DNA of 64,000 nt from Arabidopsis thaliana. Its lineage: Eukaryota > Streptophyta > Magnoliopsida > Brassicales > Brassicaceae. Within the stretch, counting starts at the first letter, position 1. Each line of letters opens with the position of its first letter. Under the pieces are notes generated by a model that was not told the DNA's origin, did no database searches, and saw nothing but the letters and a program-made list of their open reading frames with translations. A program made the position numbers and the translations under genes. Positions 1-12,691 of the stretch are shown in pieces. The stretch is from contig NC_003070.9 in NCBI RefSeq assembly GCF_000001735.4, positions 9,982,001-10,046,000 of the forward strand. The letters are read 5' to 3'.

Positions 1-124
1 AAGTTTGGAAAACTCTGCCCAGTTGTTATTCTTTGGTATTTTTTTGTTAATCCTGCTGAGATTGAGCAACTTTTGTGGCAAGAGTTCAGAGAGTGAAAAT
101 TATCTTTTTGTTGACATGTTAAAG

Positions 125-3100
125 GCTGAGAAAAAGAAGCAAAAAGACGAGATTCGTCGAGAGAAAGACGCTATTAGACGCAAGCTTGCCATTGAGAAGG
201 CAACTGCACGTAGAATTGCCAAGGAGTCTATGGATCTTATTGAAGATGAGCAGCTAGAACTAATGGAATTGGCTGCTATTAGCAAAGGATTACCCTCAGT
301 ATTACAGCTTGATCACGACACATTGCAGAATCTTGAGGTGTATAGAGGTATGGTCTCTCAGATTTAGTTAGTAGTGGATTTGGTAATCACGGCCTAACGG
401 TCTACTTAGTTTTTAGGCTTTACAATCAATAATTTTTGGTAATTTATTTTAGTGTTTTTCCTCTCTGAAATTTTAAGCTTAGTATTAATTTTTATATTCT
501 TAGTTTGGTATATTCTATGGCCTAGTCTGGAATATTCAATGTTGATGTAGCATGTTAGAACACTGCGAAGATTATTTTATTGTAATTACATTGATTTCTA
601 GATTGGGTAGTAGCTTTTGTATTTGCTTTCTCTTACAAATCTATCTTCTTCATATACTTATCAAAATCAAGACAGTCAAAGTAATTTGCTTATACCTTAC
701 TCGATTGGCTTAGCTTTATTACAGTGTTGTAATTTATTTATGGTTCCTGCAATTCATCATAGCTATTCTGCTTTTTCAGATTCTCTGAGCACATTTCCAC
801 CAAAGTCTTTGCAACTAAAAATGCCGTTTGCCATTTCTCCATGGAAAGATTCTGATGAAACTGTTGGAAACCTTCTAATGGTATGTTGTATTGATCTTTA
901 CCCTCTCTCCGGCTGCTACCTCTCATTTAAAATTAGTATTATGATCAGAATAACTTGGAGACCAATTTGAAATCAGTTGGATTTGTTTTTCCGTGTATTA
1001 TGCACCCTTTTGCAGATTTCACATATCTTATGTTGTGATTGCTTTTCAGGTTTGGAGATTCCTGATATCATTTTCTGATGTTCTTGACCTATGGCCTTTT
1101 ACACTGGATGAGTTTATTCAGGCTTTTCATGACTATGTAAGTCGCTCTTTAGTACCTATAGCCTGTTTTCTCGTGTTCTATAGTTGTTTCTTTCATTTCA
1201 TTGTTCGTGCTCTGTATTTGATAAAGATCCTATTGTAGGACTCAAGGTTGCTGGGGGAGATACATGTTACTCTTCTGAGATCAATAATACGAGATGTCGA
1301 AGATGTTGCTAGAACACCCTTTAGTGGAATTGGAAATAACCAATATACTACAGCCAATCCTGAGGGTGGACATCCGCAAATAGTTGAAGGGGTAGCTTTC
1401 TTCGTCTCTGTATGTTAATATACTTTTCTCTTGCTGGTTTTGTTCAGTGGGCTTCATCTTTCATATGCTTCTTTCTCCTTCAGGCTTATGCATGGGGTTT
1501 TGACATTCGTAGTTGGAAAAAGCATTTGAACCCACTAACATGGCCTGAAATACTGCGACAATTAGCGCTCTCTGCTGGATTTGGACCTAAGCTGAAGAAA
1601 AAACATTCCCGATTGACCAATACTGGTGATAAGGATGAGGTACGTATTCACGTTTGGGCGCCCCCTAACTCCTAACAAGTGTTTACTCAGGATGTGATGG
1701 TAGTACTATATATGGAGAGAAATAAAAATGAAATCCTGGAAGCTAAGCTAGGCCTTTGACATAAAGATGGTTTTCGTTTTTTCTTACACATTGTTTTGGT
1801 TTGGTTGTGTATGCAGGCTAAAGGTTGTGAAGATGTCATTTCTACTATCCGAAATGGTACAGCAGCTGAAAGTGCTTTTGCATCGATGCGGGAGAAAGGG
1901 TTGCTCGCTCCTCGCAAGTCGAGGCACCGGTTGACACCTGGAACCGTCAAATTTGCAGCCTTTCATGTTCTATCTCTTGAAGGAAGCAAGGGACTGACAG
2001 TATTAGAACTTGCTGACAAGATTCAGGTAAATCTATAATCTATATTTGCTATGCTGTTTTCATCGTATTTGAATTTTTTTCATTTACATAGTCTTTATGT
2101 TTTCCATTGAAAGAAATCTGGACTTCGGGACTTGACCACAAGCAAGACACCAGAGGCTTCTATTTCTGTTGCATTGACAAGAGATGTGAAACTCTTTGAA
2201 AGAATAGCTCCTTCGACTTATTGTGTACGAGCTCCTTATGTGAAGGATCCTAAGGATGGAGAGGCAATACTCGCAGATGCCAGGAAGAAGATACGGGCTT
2301 TTGAAAATGGATTTACAGGTCCAGAAGATGTGAATGATCTTGAAAGGGATGAAGACTTCGAAATTGATATTGATGAGGATCCCGAGGTTGATGATTTAGC
2401 TACACTGGCAAGTGCATCAAAAAGTGCCGTTCTTGGAGAAGCGAATGTTTTGTCAGGAAAGGGGGTAGATACAATGTTCTGTGATGTTAAAGCAGATGTA
2501 AAGAGTGAGCTTGAGAAGGAGTTTTCATCTCCTCCTCCAAGCACTATGAAGAGCATTGTTCCACAACATAGTGAGCGGCATAAAAATACAGTGGTTGGCG
2601 GCGTGGATGCCGTAATTGATGAAAGCAACCAGGGCCAATCATGGATTCAAGGTCTTACGGAAGGGGATTACTGTCATCTAAGTGTTGAAGAGCGCCTTAA
2701 TGCCCTTGTTGCTTTAGTCGGCATTGCCAATGAAGGAAACTCCATCAGAACAGGTCTTGAGGTAAAGTCTGGGTTTTCTTTTATCAGCTTTCCTGTTGAA
2801 CAGAGTAGAAATTGACCTTTTGAGTCTATTATTTGTTATCTGATTGAAATTTATTCACAGGATCGTATGGAAGCAGCAAATGCTCTTAAAAAGCAAATGT
2901 GGGCTGAAGCACAGTTAGATAACAGCTGTATGAGAGATGTACTTAAGCTTGATCTTCAAAACTTAGCAAGCAGCAAAACTGAATCAACGATAGGCCTACC
3001 AATCATTCAAAGCTCTACTCGTGAGAGGGATAGTTTTGATAGAGACCCTTCTCAACTTCTAGATGAAACAAAGCCCCTGGAAGATCTTTCGAACGATCTT

Positions 3101-5460
3101 CATAAATCATCTGCTGAGAGAGCACTTATTAATCAGGATGCCAATATAAGTCAAGAAAATTATGCTTCAAAGAGATCACGCTCCCAATTAAAGTCATATA
3201 TAGGCCACAAAGCAGAAGAGGTGTATCCATACCGATCTTTGCCGCTTGGACAAGATCGGCGCCACAATCGTTACTGGCATTTTGCTGTATCAGTGTCTAA
3301 GAGTGATCCTTGTTCGAGGCTCTTATTTGTTGAGCTACATGATGGCAAGTGGCTCCTCATTGATTCAGAAGAGGTAATATAACAACCTCAGCAATTTGTT
3401 AAAAGATTCTAGCTTAAGGTTTTTGATTGCCTTTTGGTTTGCTAATATCCAGCTTAGATAGAGATTTAACCATGCCTTCTGTGAAATTGTTCTGTGTAGG
3501 CTTTTGATATTCTGGTTGCATCATTGGATATGCGTGGGATCAGAGAGTCTCATTTACGCATAATGCTGCAGAAGATCGAGGGATCATTCAAAGAGAATGC
3601 TTGTAAAGATATAAAGCTAGCTAGAAACCCTTTCTTGACGGAAAAGAGTGTTGTGAATCATTCTCCTACAGATTCTGTGAGCCCATCGTCCAGTGCTATA
3701 TCAGGGTCAAACTCTGATTCAATGGAAACTTCAACTTCAATTAGAGTTGATTTAGGTAGAAATGACACCGAGAACAAGAATTTATCAAAACGGTTCCATG
3801 ATTTCCAGAGATGGATGTGGACCGAGACGTACAGTTCACTACCTTCTTGTGCTAGAAAATATGGGAAGAAGAGATCTGAACTGTTAGCAACATGTGACGC
3901 GTGTGTTGCTTCCTATTTGTCTGAGTATACCTTCTGCTCTTCTTGTCACCAGAGATTGGACGTGGTTGATAGTTCAGAGATATTAGATTCAGGTTTGGCT
4001 GTGTCTCCTCTTCCTTTTGGAGTCAGGTTGCTCAAACCACTACTTGTTTTTCTCGAGGTAAAGCATAAATGATTTTTGTCGACTTAAGCGCCGGTTCTTT
4101 TGGTACCAACACTTGACAACTCCCTTTTTATTGACAGGCATCTGTTCCAGATGAAGCTCTTGAATCATTTTGGACAGAGGACCAAAGAAAAAAATGGGGG
4201 TTTAGGTTGAATACTTCATCATCACCTGGAGAACTTTTGCAGGTTCCATCATCTTGTTTTTCTTTCTCTAAATTAATGCAAATTGGAATGATGTTTTGTT
4301 TTAAACCCGATGTCTTCCTTTTTTTGGTTTTGATAGGTGTTGACTTCCTTAGAGAGTGCAATCAAGAAAGAATCTTTGTCATCCAATTTTATGTCGGCAA
4401 AGGAGCTTTTGGGAGCTGCTAACGCTGAGGCTGATGATCAGGGATCAGTGGACGTTCTTCCATGGATACCAAAGACAGTATCAGCGGTTGCTTTGAGACT
4501 TTCAGAACTTGATGCATCCATTATTTATGTGAAGCCAGAGAAACCTGAGGTCATCCCTGAAGATGAGAACGAGCAGATTGTAAGTTTTCTAGACCAATAT
4601 TGGTTCGAAAATTGTTTCTAAGTTAATACTTTGGAAGTTATTTTTTTTTTATGGTTATGGAATCTTATGTTACCCACGTATTGCAGAGCCTTTTCCCTAG
4701 AGATTCACCTTTCAAAGGCAAAGGACCCAGAGAGCAAGAAGATCAAGACGAGGTTGCTCCAAACCCGGGTAACAGAAATAAGAAACGTGCACGAGTAAGC
4801 TTGGGATCTGGATCAAACAGAAAGGTGAAGAGGAAGAAAGCGCAAAGCGGTCTTAACAAATTTGTCGTTGGTAGGAGAAATGTTGCAGTCAATAGTAACT
4901 TAATGGCCGTTGAGTTGAACCACCAAGTCCCTGGAAAAGGAAAGAGGACGGTTAGAAAAAGACCAGAGAGGATCGATGAGGATAATTCCCACCTAGTCAA
5001 TAGAATGGCTAATATTGTTAGGCCTAAAAGCGAAGAAGTTGAAGAAGATGAGGAAGAAGAAGAGCAAACATTCAGAGACATTAATGAAGACTGGGCAGCA
5101 GGTGAAACTCCTAGAGAGATGGAGGAGGACTGGGCCAATGAAACACCAAACAGAATGATGACGCCGATGCAAGTGGATGATGAAAGTGACAACAGTGTAG
5201 GAGTTGAATCAGAGGATGAAGATGGTGGTGGTCAGTTTGTGGATTATAGTCAGAGAAACAAGTGGGGGTTAGATTGGAATAGTAACCTAAATGTGGCAAT
5301 AGAGGAAGACGAGGAAGAAGAAGTTGTGGGGGTTGGGCGGGTCGAAGGAGAAGATGACGCAGAAATGAGTGAGAGCTCTGAAGATGATGATGTACCTGCT
5401 AATAATGCAGCAAACAATTACGACAGAGAATCAGAAGGTTACAGCAGCAGCGATTCATGA
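125..5460 (+). CDS. RLT1: RLT1/HB-1-like DDT-WHIM homeobox chromatin protein, 3' part
   Basis: The gene enters from the left edge; bases 1-124 read as the end of an intron. Exons by splice sites and phase: 125-347, 780-880, 1050-1136, 1239-1391, 1484-1639, 1817-2026, 2114-2761, 2861-3373, 3500-4057, 4138-4242, 4337-4579, 4687-5460. The visible part starts in a charged coiled coil (AEKKKQKDEIRREKDAIRRK). A DDT domain follows (FLISFSDVLDLWPF to the exon at 1239), then a HARE-HTH segment (VKFAAFHVLSLEGSKG through IAPSTYCVRAPY), then WHIM motifs (LSVEERLNALVALVGIA; PLGQDRRHNRYWHF; LLFVELHDGKWLLIDSEEAF). The tail is very acidic and Glu/Asp/Ser-rich. RLT proteins are known partners of ISWI remodellers CHR11/CHR17, acting in the nucleus on nucleosome spacing and floral timing. 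The N-terminal homeodomain expected for the family lies outside the window. Recalled as At1g28420. Confidence 0.93.
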
Positions 5461-5700
5461 AGTTGAGATCTAGTAGCTTGTGAAGAGGGAAGATTACATT
5501 CTTGTTGAAGATATATATATATATTTTTATGTAGGAGAAAAGAGAGATAGTAGCAGAATAGGTTTTCACCTATAGAAGAAGAACATTTCTGATTAGTTTT
5601 GGTGCAGTTGTTAAAGCCAAGCCAAGGCATATATTTAGCAAATGCCTTTGTTATCATAATTAACAATTTCATTATTTTGTTAAGTATAAGTTAATGATTC
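5461..5700 (+). other. Probable 3' UTR of RLT1
   Basis: AT-rich sequence directly after the stop codon, with a short (TA)n run near 5512-5524. The transcript end is not defined by the sequence alone. Confidence 0.5.
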
Positions 5701-6115
5701 ATGTGTTAATCTCCAATGCTTAAGGGCTCTCTCCTACTAGTACTTGTTTAAAGTTGTCGATGAACAAGAAATGATTCTCAACAATACGCATGCGAGGGTG
5801 TGGTTGTGATTTCATACATTTCTTCCAAAGGAGAATCGCTTAGTCCTTGGACTCATGCAAAATCTCACCATTAAATGTCAAAAGGTATATGCCAGAAAAA
5901 AAGATTTTGTCTCAAAACTAAAAGAAAAGAGGCATTTTGGAGAGAGGACTTGAACGAGTTGTGTTTGTGTTTTTCTCAAATCATTGCTATGTTTATTCGC
6001 AATCTTCGGCTTCTATGTCTTGCAACTTTTGTCTTGAAAATTCTTTGGACAATTACAGTTTAAGCGTTTTGTGTTTATTTTAAGGTAAAAGGTACTTTCA
6101 CTAGATGGTTTAAGG

Positions 6116-6135
6116 TAGAGAGAGAGAGAGAGAGA
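6116..6135. repeat. (GA)n microsatellite
   Basis: Uninterrupted GA dinucleotides, about ten units, in the intergenic region. Confidence 0.9.
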
Positions 6136-8894
6136 CCCCTTTTAGTGGCGTAGTGATCCATTCTTCATTTTTTCTTCTTCTTTCAATTACAGGTTGAATA
6201 CGAAAAGAAAAAGGCGTTTTTTAGTTCTTTTGAATCTTCAATTCAAACCCATTACATTTGTATATCCCGTAATACTAGTGATATGCTGTGAAACTTTTGC
6301 GACACTGCTACAAAACCCACTCAGTCAATGTCTTGTACATAAGAAATATGTTAGTGAATGTAATAAAGATTTTCTAATGAATAAAAGCTGGTAAGAATTT
6401 GAGTAGAAATAAAATAGCCAAAAATGGTGATAAATAGTAAATGTGATTTAAATCTTTTTTCTTAAAATGATTGATTTAACAATCAAACCACTTAAATGTC
6501 ACAAATATAATCCTTATTGAACTATTATCTCCTTCTCTGCAGTCTCGGCTTATCGCAATGCTTGTTCCCCGAACATTACGAGCCTAAACACTCTTTACCG
6601 TGCCACCAATCAACGTGGTAAATCTAATATACACTTTATTCATAAATCATATAAATATCTTTGTAAGATGAAACATCCATATAAATTTCTTCCATGATGA
6701 ACTAATGACATTAAAAGATCTTTGCAAGACGACATGTTTGTATGAATTTATTCAATCAGCATATTATTAAACTTGATGTTGTTATATCCATAACAATGTG
6801 CATGCTATATTACACATAATATACGCAACGCAAGCATAGAACATGCATCAAAAGCAGAGAAAGTGGAAATTTCGATTGGACAATACAACCAATATAGAAC
6901 TTCAAATGGAAACTAAATAAATCGAAAATAGTTGTTTAAAAGACTTCCTTTTTTATTTACCTTGCCAACCAAAAGGAGAAGAGGAAAGTGGGAGAAGGTG
7001 GGATGTGAAATAAACTCTAATATTCTTAAAGCTTAATTAAAGTGAAATGATTAAGCTTAAGGGAATAATTATGATTGCAAGGTAGGAAGATGATCACCAA
7101 AAATTGGACCGCTGACTCTTCTTCTCCTTTGCTTCTATCTTCTAGATGCTTTTTTCATATTTTAACCTATAAAGAAAAACATATTTAACCACGTAGAACC
7201 CACAACTACTGTTGTTTTCATAAATTAAATGAATTATTGGACCCATCAGAGCAGATAAACACTTAATAAAGATCACGAGAAAGCATAAGATTCATCAGCT
7301 CTATATCTCAATATTTTGCGGGAATTCCTAACATTAGGAATTTCAAAATAATCTATATATATATACCATTAGGTTTTTTTCTAAAGAAGGTTGAATCTAA
7401 CATCTAGCTAGGTCGAGCCTTGTTGTGAAGGGGCTTATTTACCATGCTATGACAGTTTTGGCTCACATACATATATCAGTTTTGGTGCAAAGTTTTTGGT
7501 TAACTAAAAAAAAGATTAACGAATTCTTTACTTTGCTTCATGTGAGTTTATACATGTATACTTGCGATCGAGGATGAAAACAAGATTAACATGAGTTGTC
7601 GGGTTAGGGATTTTCATTGATCTACACTTAAGATATCTACAATAGAATAAATACTTGAGCATAAGGGACAAGTCGAAATGTATCGAACTTTAAAAATCTT
7701 ATGTAATACATCTCTTGTAATTGGCTATTATACTTGGAATTCCTAACAAAATACAGATTTACAATTTGGAATTTTGGGAGGAATTGAAGAGGTGACAATA
7801 CTAGAGTCTCTAAGATATATGATTAAATATTCCCTCAAAGTTTGCAAAAGTTCCACTTTCTGATATTTATAAGACCCCACAGATCTTATGGCAAGTGGGA
7901 TACTTGGAAAAAAGTTTGGGTACAACCACAAAAGCTTCTTTGAAGATTTCACCAAAAGCAAAAGAAAGAAAAAGCAAGTGAAAAGGAAACGCCTTTGAGA
8001 ATAATATATCTATAGAAGAACAAAGTTTTCGTTTGGCTTATTAATATTAGTACATCTTTTATGACCCGAAAAAAGATAATGGTTGTACTAATCTCTTCTG
8101 TATCAAAACATTACATTTTCAAAACATGTCATTAACATTTTCTATCAAGAATTCAACCGTATTAATAATTATAAATGATTCAAATAAGATAGATATGATC
8201 AAGAGATCTTTGCTTTTATAAATCTTTTCTAAATATTTTATAGCTATTTTTTTAAGAAAAACAAGTCAGCACATAGAAAACAGTTTCGGATTACAAGTTG
8301 TAACATGTGGAAGCAGAAGGAGTCCATAAAATGATGGGTTGTCCAACTACTCCTAATAACCGTTTCCCTAACGGTTACAATGCTTCGCTCGTGATCCTAC
8401 AAAATCCAAATTAGACTCACACCAATCTTGCTACGACTGAGTTAACTGGCTCTAAAGGTAGAAAGTACACAATTAATTTGTAATGACTATTTGCTCTACG
8501 GATATAAATTATTTGAAAGAACTGAAACGCAAAAAGACCAAACAGCTGTTTTAGTTTGATGTCTAATCTCGTGATACTTGCTTTGGTAAAAAAAGAAACA
8601 GATACATCGAGATTTGCATGCATGTTTATTTGGTTTTAGCAGTCCCTATGGATGGAAGAATGATAGGACGACCGACGCGATGTTTCCAACTTTGGCTTGT
8701 CTCGGGAATACATACTTTGCTTTTCTTTTCTATTTCCTTCTCTCTTCTCGATTTTTTCAACCTCTCTCCTTTTAGCAAAAACCCAAAAAAGAAAACGTGA
8801 CGTATGTGATATTATTTTGTTTTTTAATGATCAATTTGTTGAAAAATGTTGATTCTTTTTTCTTTAGTTACTGATTGAAATCTGAAAAACTTTA

Positions 8895-9040
8895 TCTGAT
8901 GGAGTCTTCGACCCAGTGGTTAAAGATTTTAGGTCAAACCTAACTTTGTTCGTAGGTTCAAATGTAGTTTCCGTGTCATAACTCTGCCTTCAATTAATGA
9001 TAAATACAATAAATAGTACCTAAAAAAGAAGAAAGAATAA
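8895..9040 (+). mobile_element. tRNA-derived SINE-like relic
   Basis: The sequence GACCCAGTGGTTA resembles a pol III A box. About 45-50 bases later GGTTCAAATG matches a B box. Beyond these lie unrelated sequence and an A-rich end (CCTAAAAAAGAAGAAAG), which is the layout of plant tRNA-derived SINEs such as the RathE/AtSB families. It does not fold as a complete tRNA, and clear target-site duplications were not found by eye. The family assignment is an inference. Confidence 0.5.
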
Positions 9041-9461
9041 CGAGTACTAAAATGAATGTGATCATTAATGCTACAGATATTAAGGAGCTTAATGCTAATA
9101 AAAGTGTTGATTCTATGATAATGATGCTACTCTTTTAGTCCATTACTTCAATTGCACGCTAAAAGTATCACAATCCACTATGGTCGGCTTGTGTTTCCTG
9201 TAATATTAATTAAGATTTTCTTTTTTTTAATTATGATTTACATTACTCGGAGACCATATTAGTTTTGCATTGTTTCTTTCTGTTGTAATCCATATATAGT
9301 AGAATTCTACAATGGAAACTTTGGCACGCTGATAACATGTTTAAAACTACTTAACAATGTCGTTAATTTACTAAAATACGTCATTACAAACACTAATTTA
9401 TATTTTCAACAATTTTGGAACGGCGATGGTTTGACTTGATTAAAATTATATACAAGAAACA

Positions 9462-9554
9462 AATAGGTGGTTAGATAGTCCATAAAAGATATTAGACATT
9501 GTAAAGACTTTTTTTTGTCAGATGAATAGGTGGTTAGATAGTCCATAAAAGATA
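9462..9554. repeat. 30-bp direct repeat, two copies 63 bp apart
   Basis: The segment beginning AATAGGTGGTTAGATAGTCC occurs at 9462-9491 and again at 9525-9554, nearly identical. It looks like a local slippage or unequal-exchange duplication. Confidence 0.85.
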
Positions 9555-10985
9555 ATAGAACGTTTTTTTTTTTTTTATTACGCAAGATAATAGAATGTTG
9601 TTATCTATGTAGTAATTGACAGAAAAAAAAAAGTGTGATAAAGACATACATATATGAGTGTGCCGGGGTTATATGGGGTGGTGGTTTAACATCAAATTTC
9701 GTTGGACGTGGGATAAAATGATATTGTTATTTTCTGCATGTAGGGCCTGCATTAGATAACATTGCATTTTGAGTTACGTATAGGACAAAACAAAATTGGA
9801 AATGCGACAAAAGATAAGACAAATTTGAGTGTGTATTGAGATTGGCATGCTATTTTATATGATAATTATTCACTGTCGGCTCATCAACAATTTGATCTCA
9901 TCAACTTTCTTCTTTATATATTAATGTGGATGAATTTATTTCATGTTTGCTTGTTCATAAATTAAAATCATGAAGGCATGAAGCTATGAATCGTATTCAT
10001 TACTGTATGCGTACATACAAATAACAAATATCATATACCACATTTATTAGTTGTGGATCTCGGTGTTGGGAGAATTGAACCATTTATTGTCTATCATAAA
10101 TTTCACTGCAGGATCTAAATAATAGGTATATTAAATTCTTAGCAATGATTTGGTTATTTTACTAATGGATGAAACCTACAAAACATGTGAACGTTAATAA
10201 TTTATTTTAGTATTTTCTGAAATTCCCTACTTTTAATACTAATTCTTATTAGCAATAATAAACACATGTATCTTCAATAAAAATTCCTTTCACAACATAT
10301 TCCAAACATCGGATTTTGATAAATTTTAAAACATACATTTTTTACATTTCAGATTTGGTATATGATCAACAACCATCTTCAAGTTCATGTTAAGATCTAC
10401 CAATAGAGTATTCATTATAGATATCACATAATTATATGAGTTCTTTAGCAAACATAAATGTTGTTTTTCTTTGCTATATTTTTAATTTTAAGTTTGATTT
10501 ATACCTAAACATTTCTTTTCCAAACATAAAAAGAATATAAACTAGACATTACAATCAAATTAAATTTATAAATTAGACATTTATTTTCAGAAAAAAACTA
10601 ACTAGATATTATCGGATATGTTCAAGCTAGTCTTTGACTAATAAAATTTATAGTAAGTTAAATGTAACAACCGTTCACAAAAATCAAATGAGAAAACAAG
10701 TATAACAACAATCCGTTCGGTGTCGAGTGTCGACTCGTAGTCTTTGATGATGTATTCTATTTAAGTAAATTTACTATATATGATAGTACACCAATTCACC
10801 CAAATATCTATGCGATTTACATAAATAACTTAACAATAATATGAACATAATGAAATACAACAGTTTAGGGAAAGTGCATTCAACAACATCAACGAATGCA
10901 AAAATAATGTATATACCATAGGGGTGTAATAACGATCCTTGAACCTTCACAGTTATATATTTGTAAATTAAGTGAAGTCTTGAAC

Positions 10986-12642
10986 TCACGAATTTGGAAT
11001 CTGCGTATTAGAAGGTTCATGATTTATGATTCGAGGAATAGGAGTGCACTTAAGGGGATGAGCCAAATCCAAGAAAAATCTTAATCCGGAACCTTCTTGC
11101 ATGTTGACTTTATCTCCTTCGATTTCCCAGTCAAAGCATTGCACCATCACTCCAATTGTGGTTTCTACTAAGGTATAACCAAGATATAATCCAGGACATC
11201 CTCTCCTTCCAGCGCCAAATGGGAGGAACTTTAGTGTTTTCTCCTTTTTCTCCTCCTCTTGCCCTAATCTTGAGGCATCTAGAAACCTTTCCGGCTTAAA
11301 CTCATTAGGATCTTCCCAAATATCAGGATCTCTCATCACAGCATAAGCATTAACGACAAGTGATGTTCCCTCATGTATATAGAACCCTCCAATGTTACAA
11401 TCTTGCGTAAATTCTCTTGGCAAGACCGCTCCCACCGGGTGTAATCTTAGAGATTCTTTCACGACTGCTTGCAAGTAAGGAAGTTTTGGTAGATCACTTT
11501 CTTGAATCAACCTTGTTGTCCCCACCACTGAATCGATTTCTGTTCTTAGTTTCTCAAAGATCCTAGGATTGTTGAAAATTTCTCCCATTGCCCACCTTGT
11601 TGTTGAAGAAGATGATTCACCGGCTCCAAAGAAAAGCTCCTAAAAATTGCAAATTATTATTTAGTATAATGGTACTAATGGTTTGGATTCTCAATGAAAT
11701 ATTATAACCAATGATAGGATAACAATTTACCGCTAGTAGTGCCTTGATATGGTTTCTAGTGATCTTATACTCTGCGTTTTCGTCTTGATAAGCTGCCAAT
11801 AATGCATCCATGAATTCAGTACTTTGATGGTTGTCCATTTTTTCCTCGTACTTCACAACAATATTTTCTAGCAACTCCTCAAATTTGTGTGAAACATCCA
11901 TAATCTGCTTCTTTAAAAGAGAGATCCCTAGCTTCTCAAGCGGCTTATGAAATATTTGTGCCACACAAAACATTTGAGACAAATCAGCTAACTTGATAGA
12001 ATATTCTGAAACTTTTGTCCCATCATTGTTCTCTATTGAAAAACTACTTCCTAGGCTCATTTTTCCGAGGGTGTTGTTAACGAGTATCCTTGCTTCTTCA
12101 CCGATCTTAAGGCTTTGTTTTTTCATAGCCTTATCGAGTAATTTTCTATGAAACCTCTCTAGCTCAGCTGCACGAACACCACGTGTCCGCTCTAGCGCTT
12201 GGGGTCCGAGTGCCCTGGCCATGATGAGCTTTCTCATGAATTTCCAGTAATCTTCACATGGAGCTCGGAAATATCCAAAAGAACCAAACACAATGCATTC
12301 ATCGATTGCAACATCACCACGATAAGAGACATTAATGTCGTTTGTCTTGAAGATATCGTAAGCCGTTGAGGCAGAGGATACAAGAACAATGGGGACATGG
12401 AAAATGCGAAGATGGAGAAAAGGTCCGTATTTGGATGAGATTTTTTGAAAACACTTGTGGATTGAAGCAAAGAGGAGAAGATGAAGATGACCAATGATGG
12501 GAAGAGAAGGAGGGCTTGGAGGTACATCAAATCCATCGTTTGGTTTCTTATAGAATAAAACAAAGAGAAAGAGAGTTGAGATGAGGAATATGAGGGTAAA
12601 GATGAAACAATTTAGAAGATCAAAGCTGACCATTACTGTCAT
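10986..12642 (-). CDS. CYP705A24: Cytochrome P450, CYP705A family
   Basis: Two exons on the minus strand, 12642-11731 and 11639-10986, join in phase to 521 aa, a full-length plant A-type P450. An N-terminal hydrophobic anchor is followed by a Pro-rich hinge (PPSPPSLPIIGHLHLL). The oxygen-binding helix I (FFGAGESSSST) begins exon 2. Then come the ExxR helix (KESLRL), PERF and the heme-binding loop FGAGRRGCPG with its cysteine ligand. The single phase-0 intron just before helix I is typical of A-type P450s. Such enzymes sit on the ER face and oxidise small metabolites with NADPH-P450 reductase; CYP705A members are linked to triterpenoid metabolism. The substrate cannot be read from the sequence. 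Recalled as At1g28430; the subfamily is secure, the member number less so. Confidence 0.92.
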
Positions 12643-12683
12643 TGTTGCTAATAAGCATTGAGGAGCGTAATGCCTTCAAACCA

Positions 12684-12691
12684 TTTATATA
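12684..12691 (-). promoter_or_regulatory. TATA box of the P450 gene
   Basis: Reads TATATAAA on the minus strand, 42 bases upstream of the CYP705A start codon, implying a very short 5' UTR. Confidence 0.6.

Larger units (their letters stand above)
5701..10985. other. Intergenic region, about 5.3 kb, no supported gene
   Basis: The few open frames here are under 75 codons with no recognisable family. The stretch is AT-rich. It holds a GA microsatellite near 6116-6135, a SINE-like relic at about 8895-9040 and a 30-bp direct repeat at 9462-9554. The part above 10.7 kb lies just 3' of the P450 gene and probably includes its 3' UTR. Confidence 0.6.

Noticed and set aside
617-970. 117-codon frame as a separate gene
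   Set aside because: Only 780-880 is coding, as an RLT1 exon; the rest is read-through of introns.
2236-2628. 130-codon minus-strand frame
   Set aside because: Lies wholly inside a coding exon of RLT1 and mirrors its acidic/Ser-rich codons; no independent signals.
4743-5192. 149-codon minus-strand frame with long Ser runs
   Set aside because: A shadow of the GAA/GAT-rich acidic tail of RLT1 on the other strand.
8895-8980. A tRNA gene on the plus strand
   Set aside because: Box A and box B like motifs are present, but the arms do not pair into an acceptor stem and the B box is imperfect; a SINE relic explains it better.
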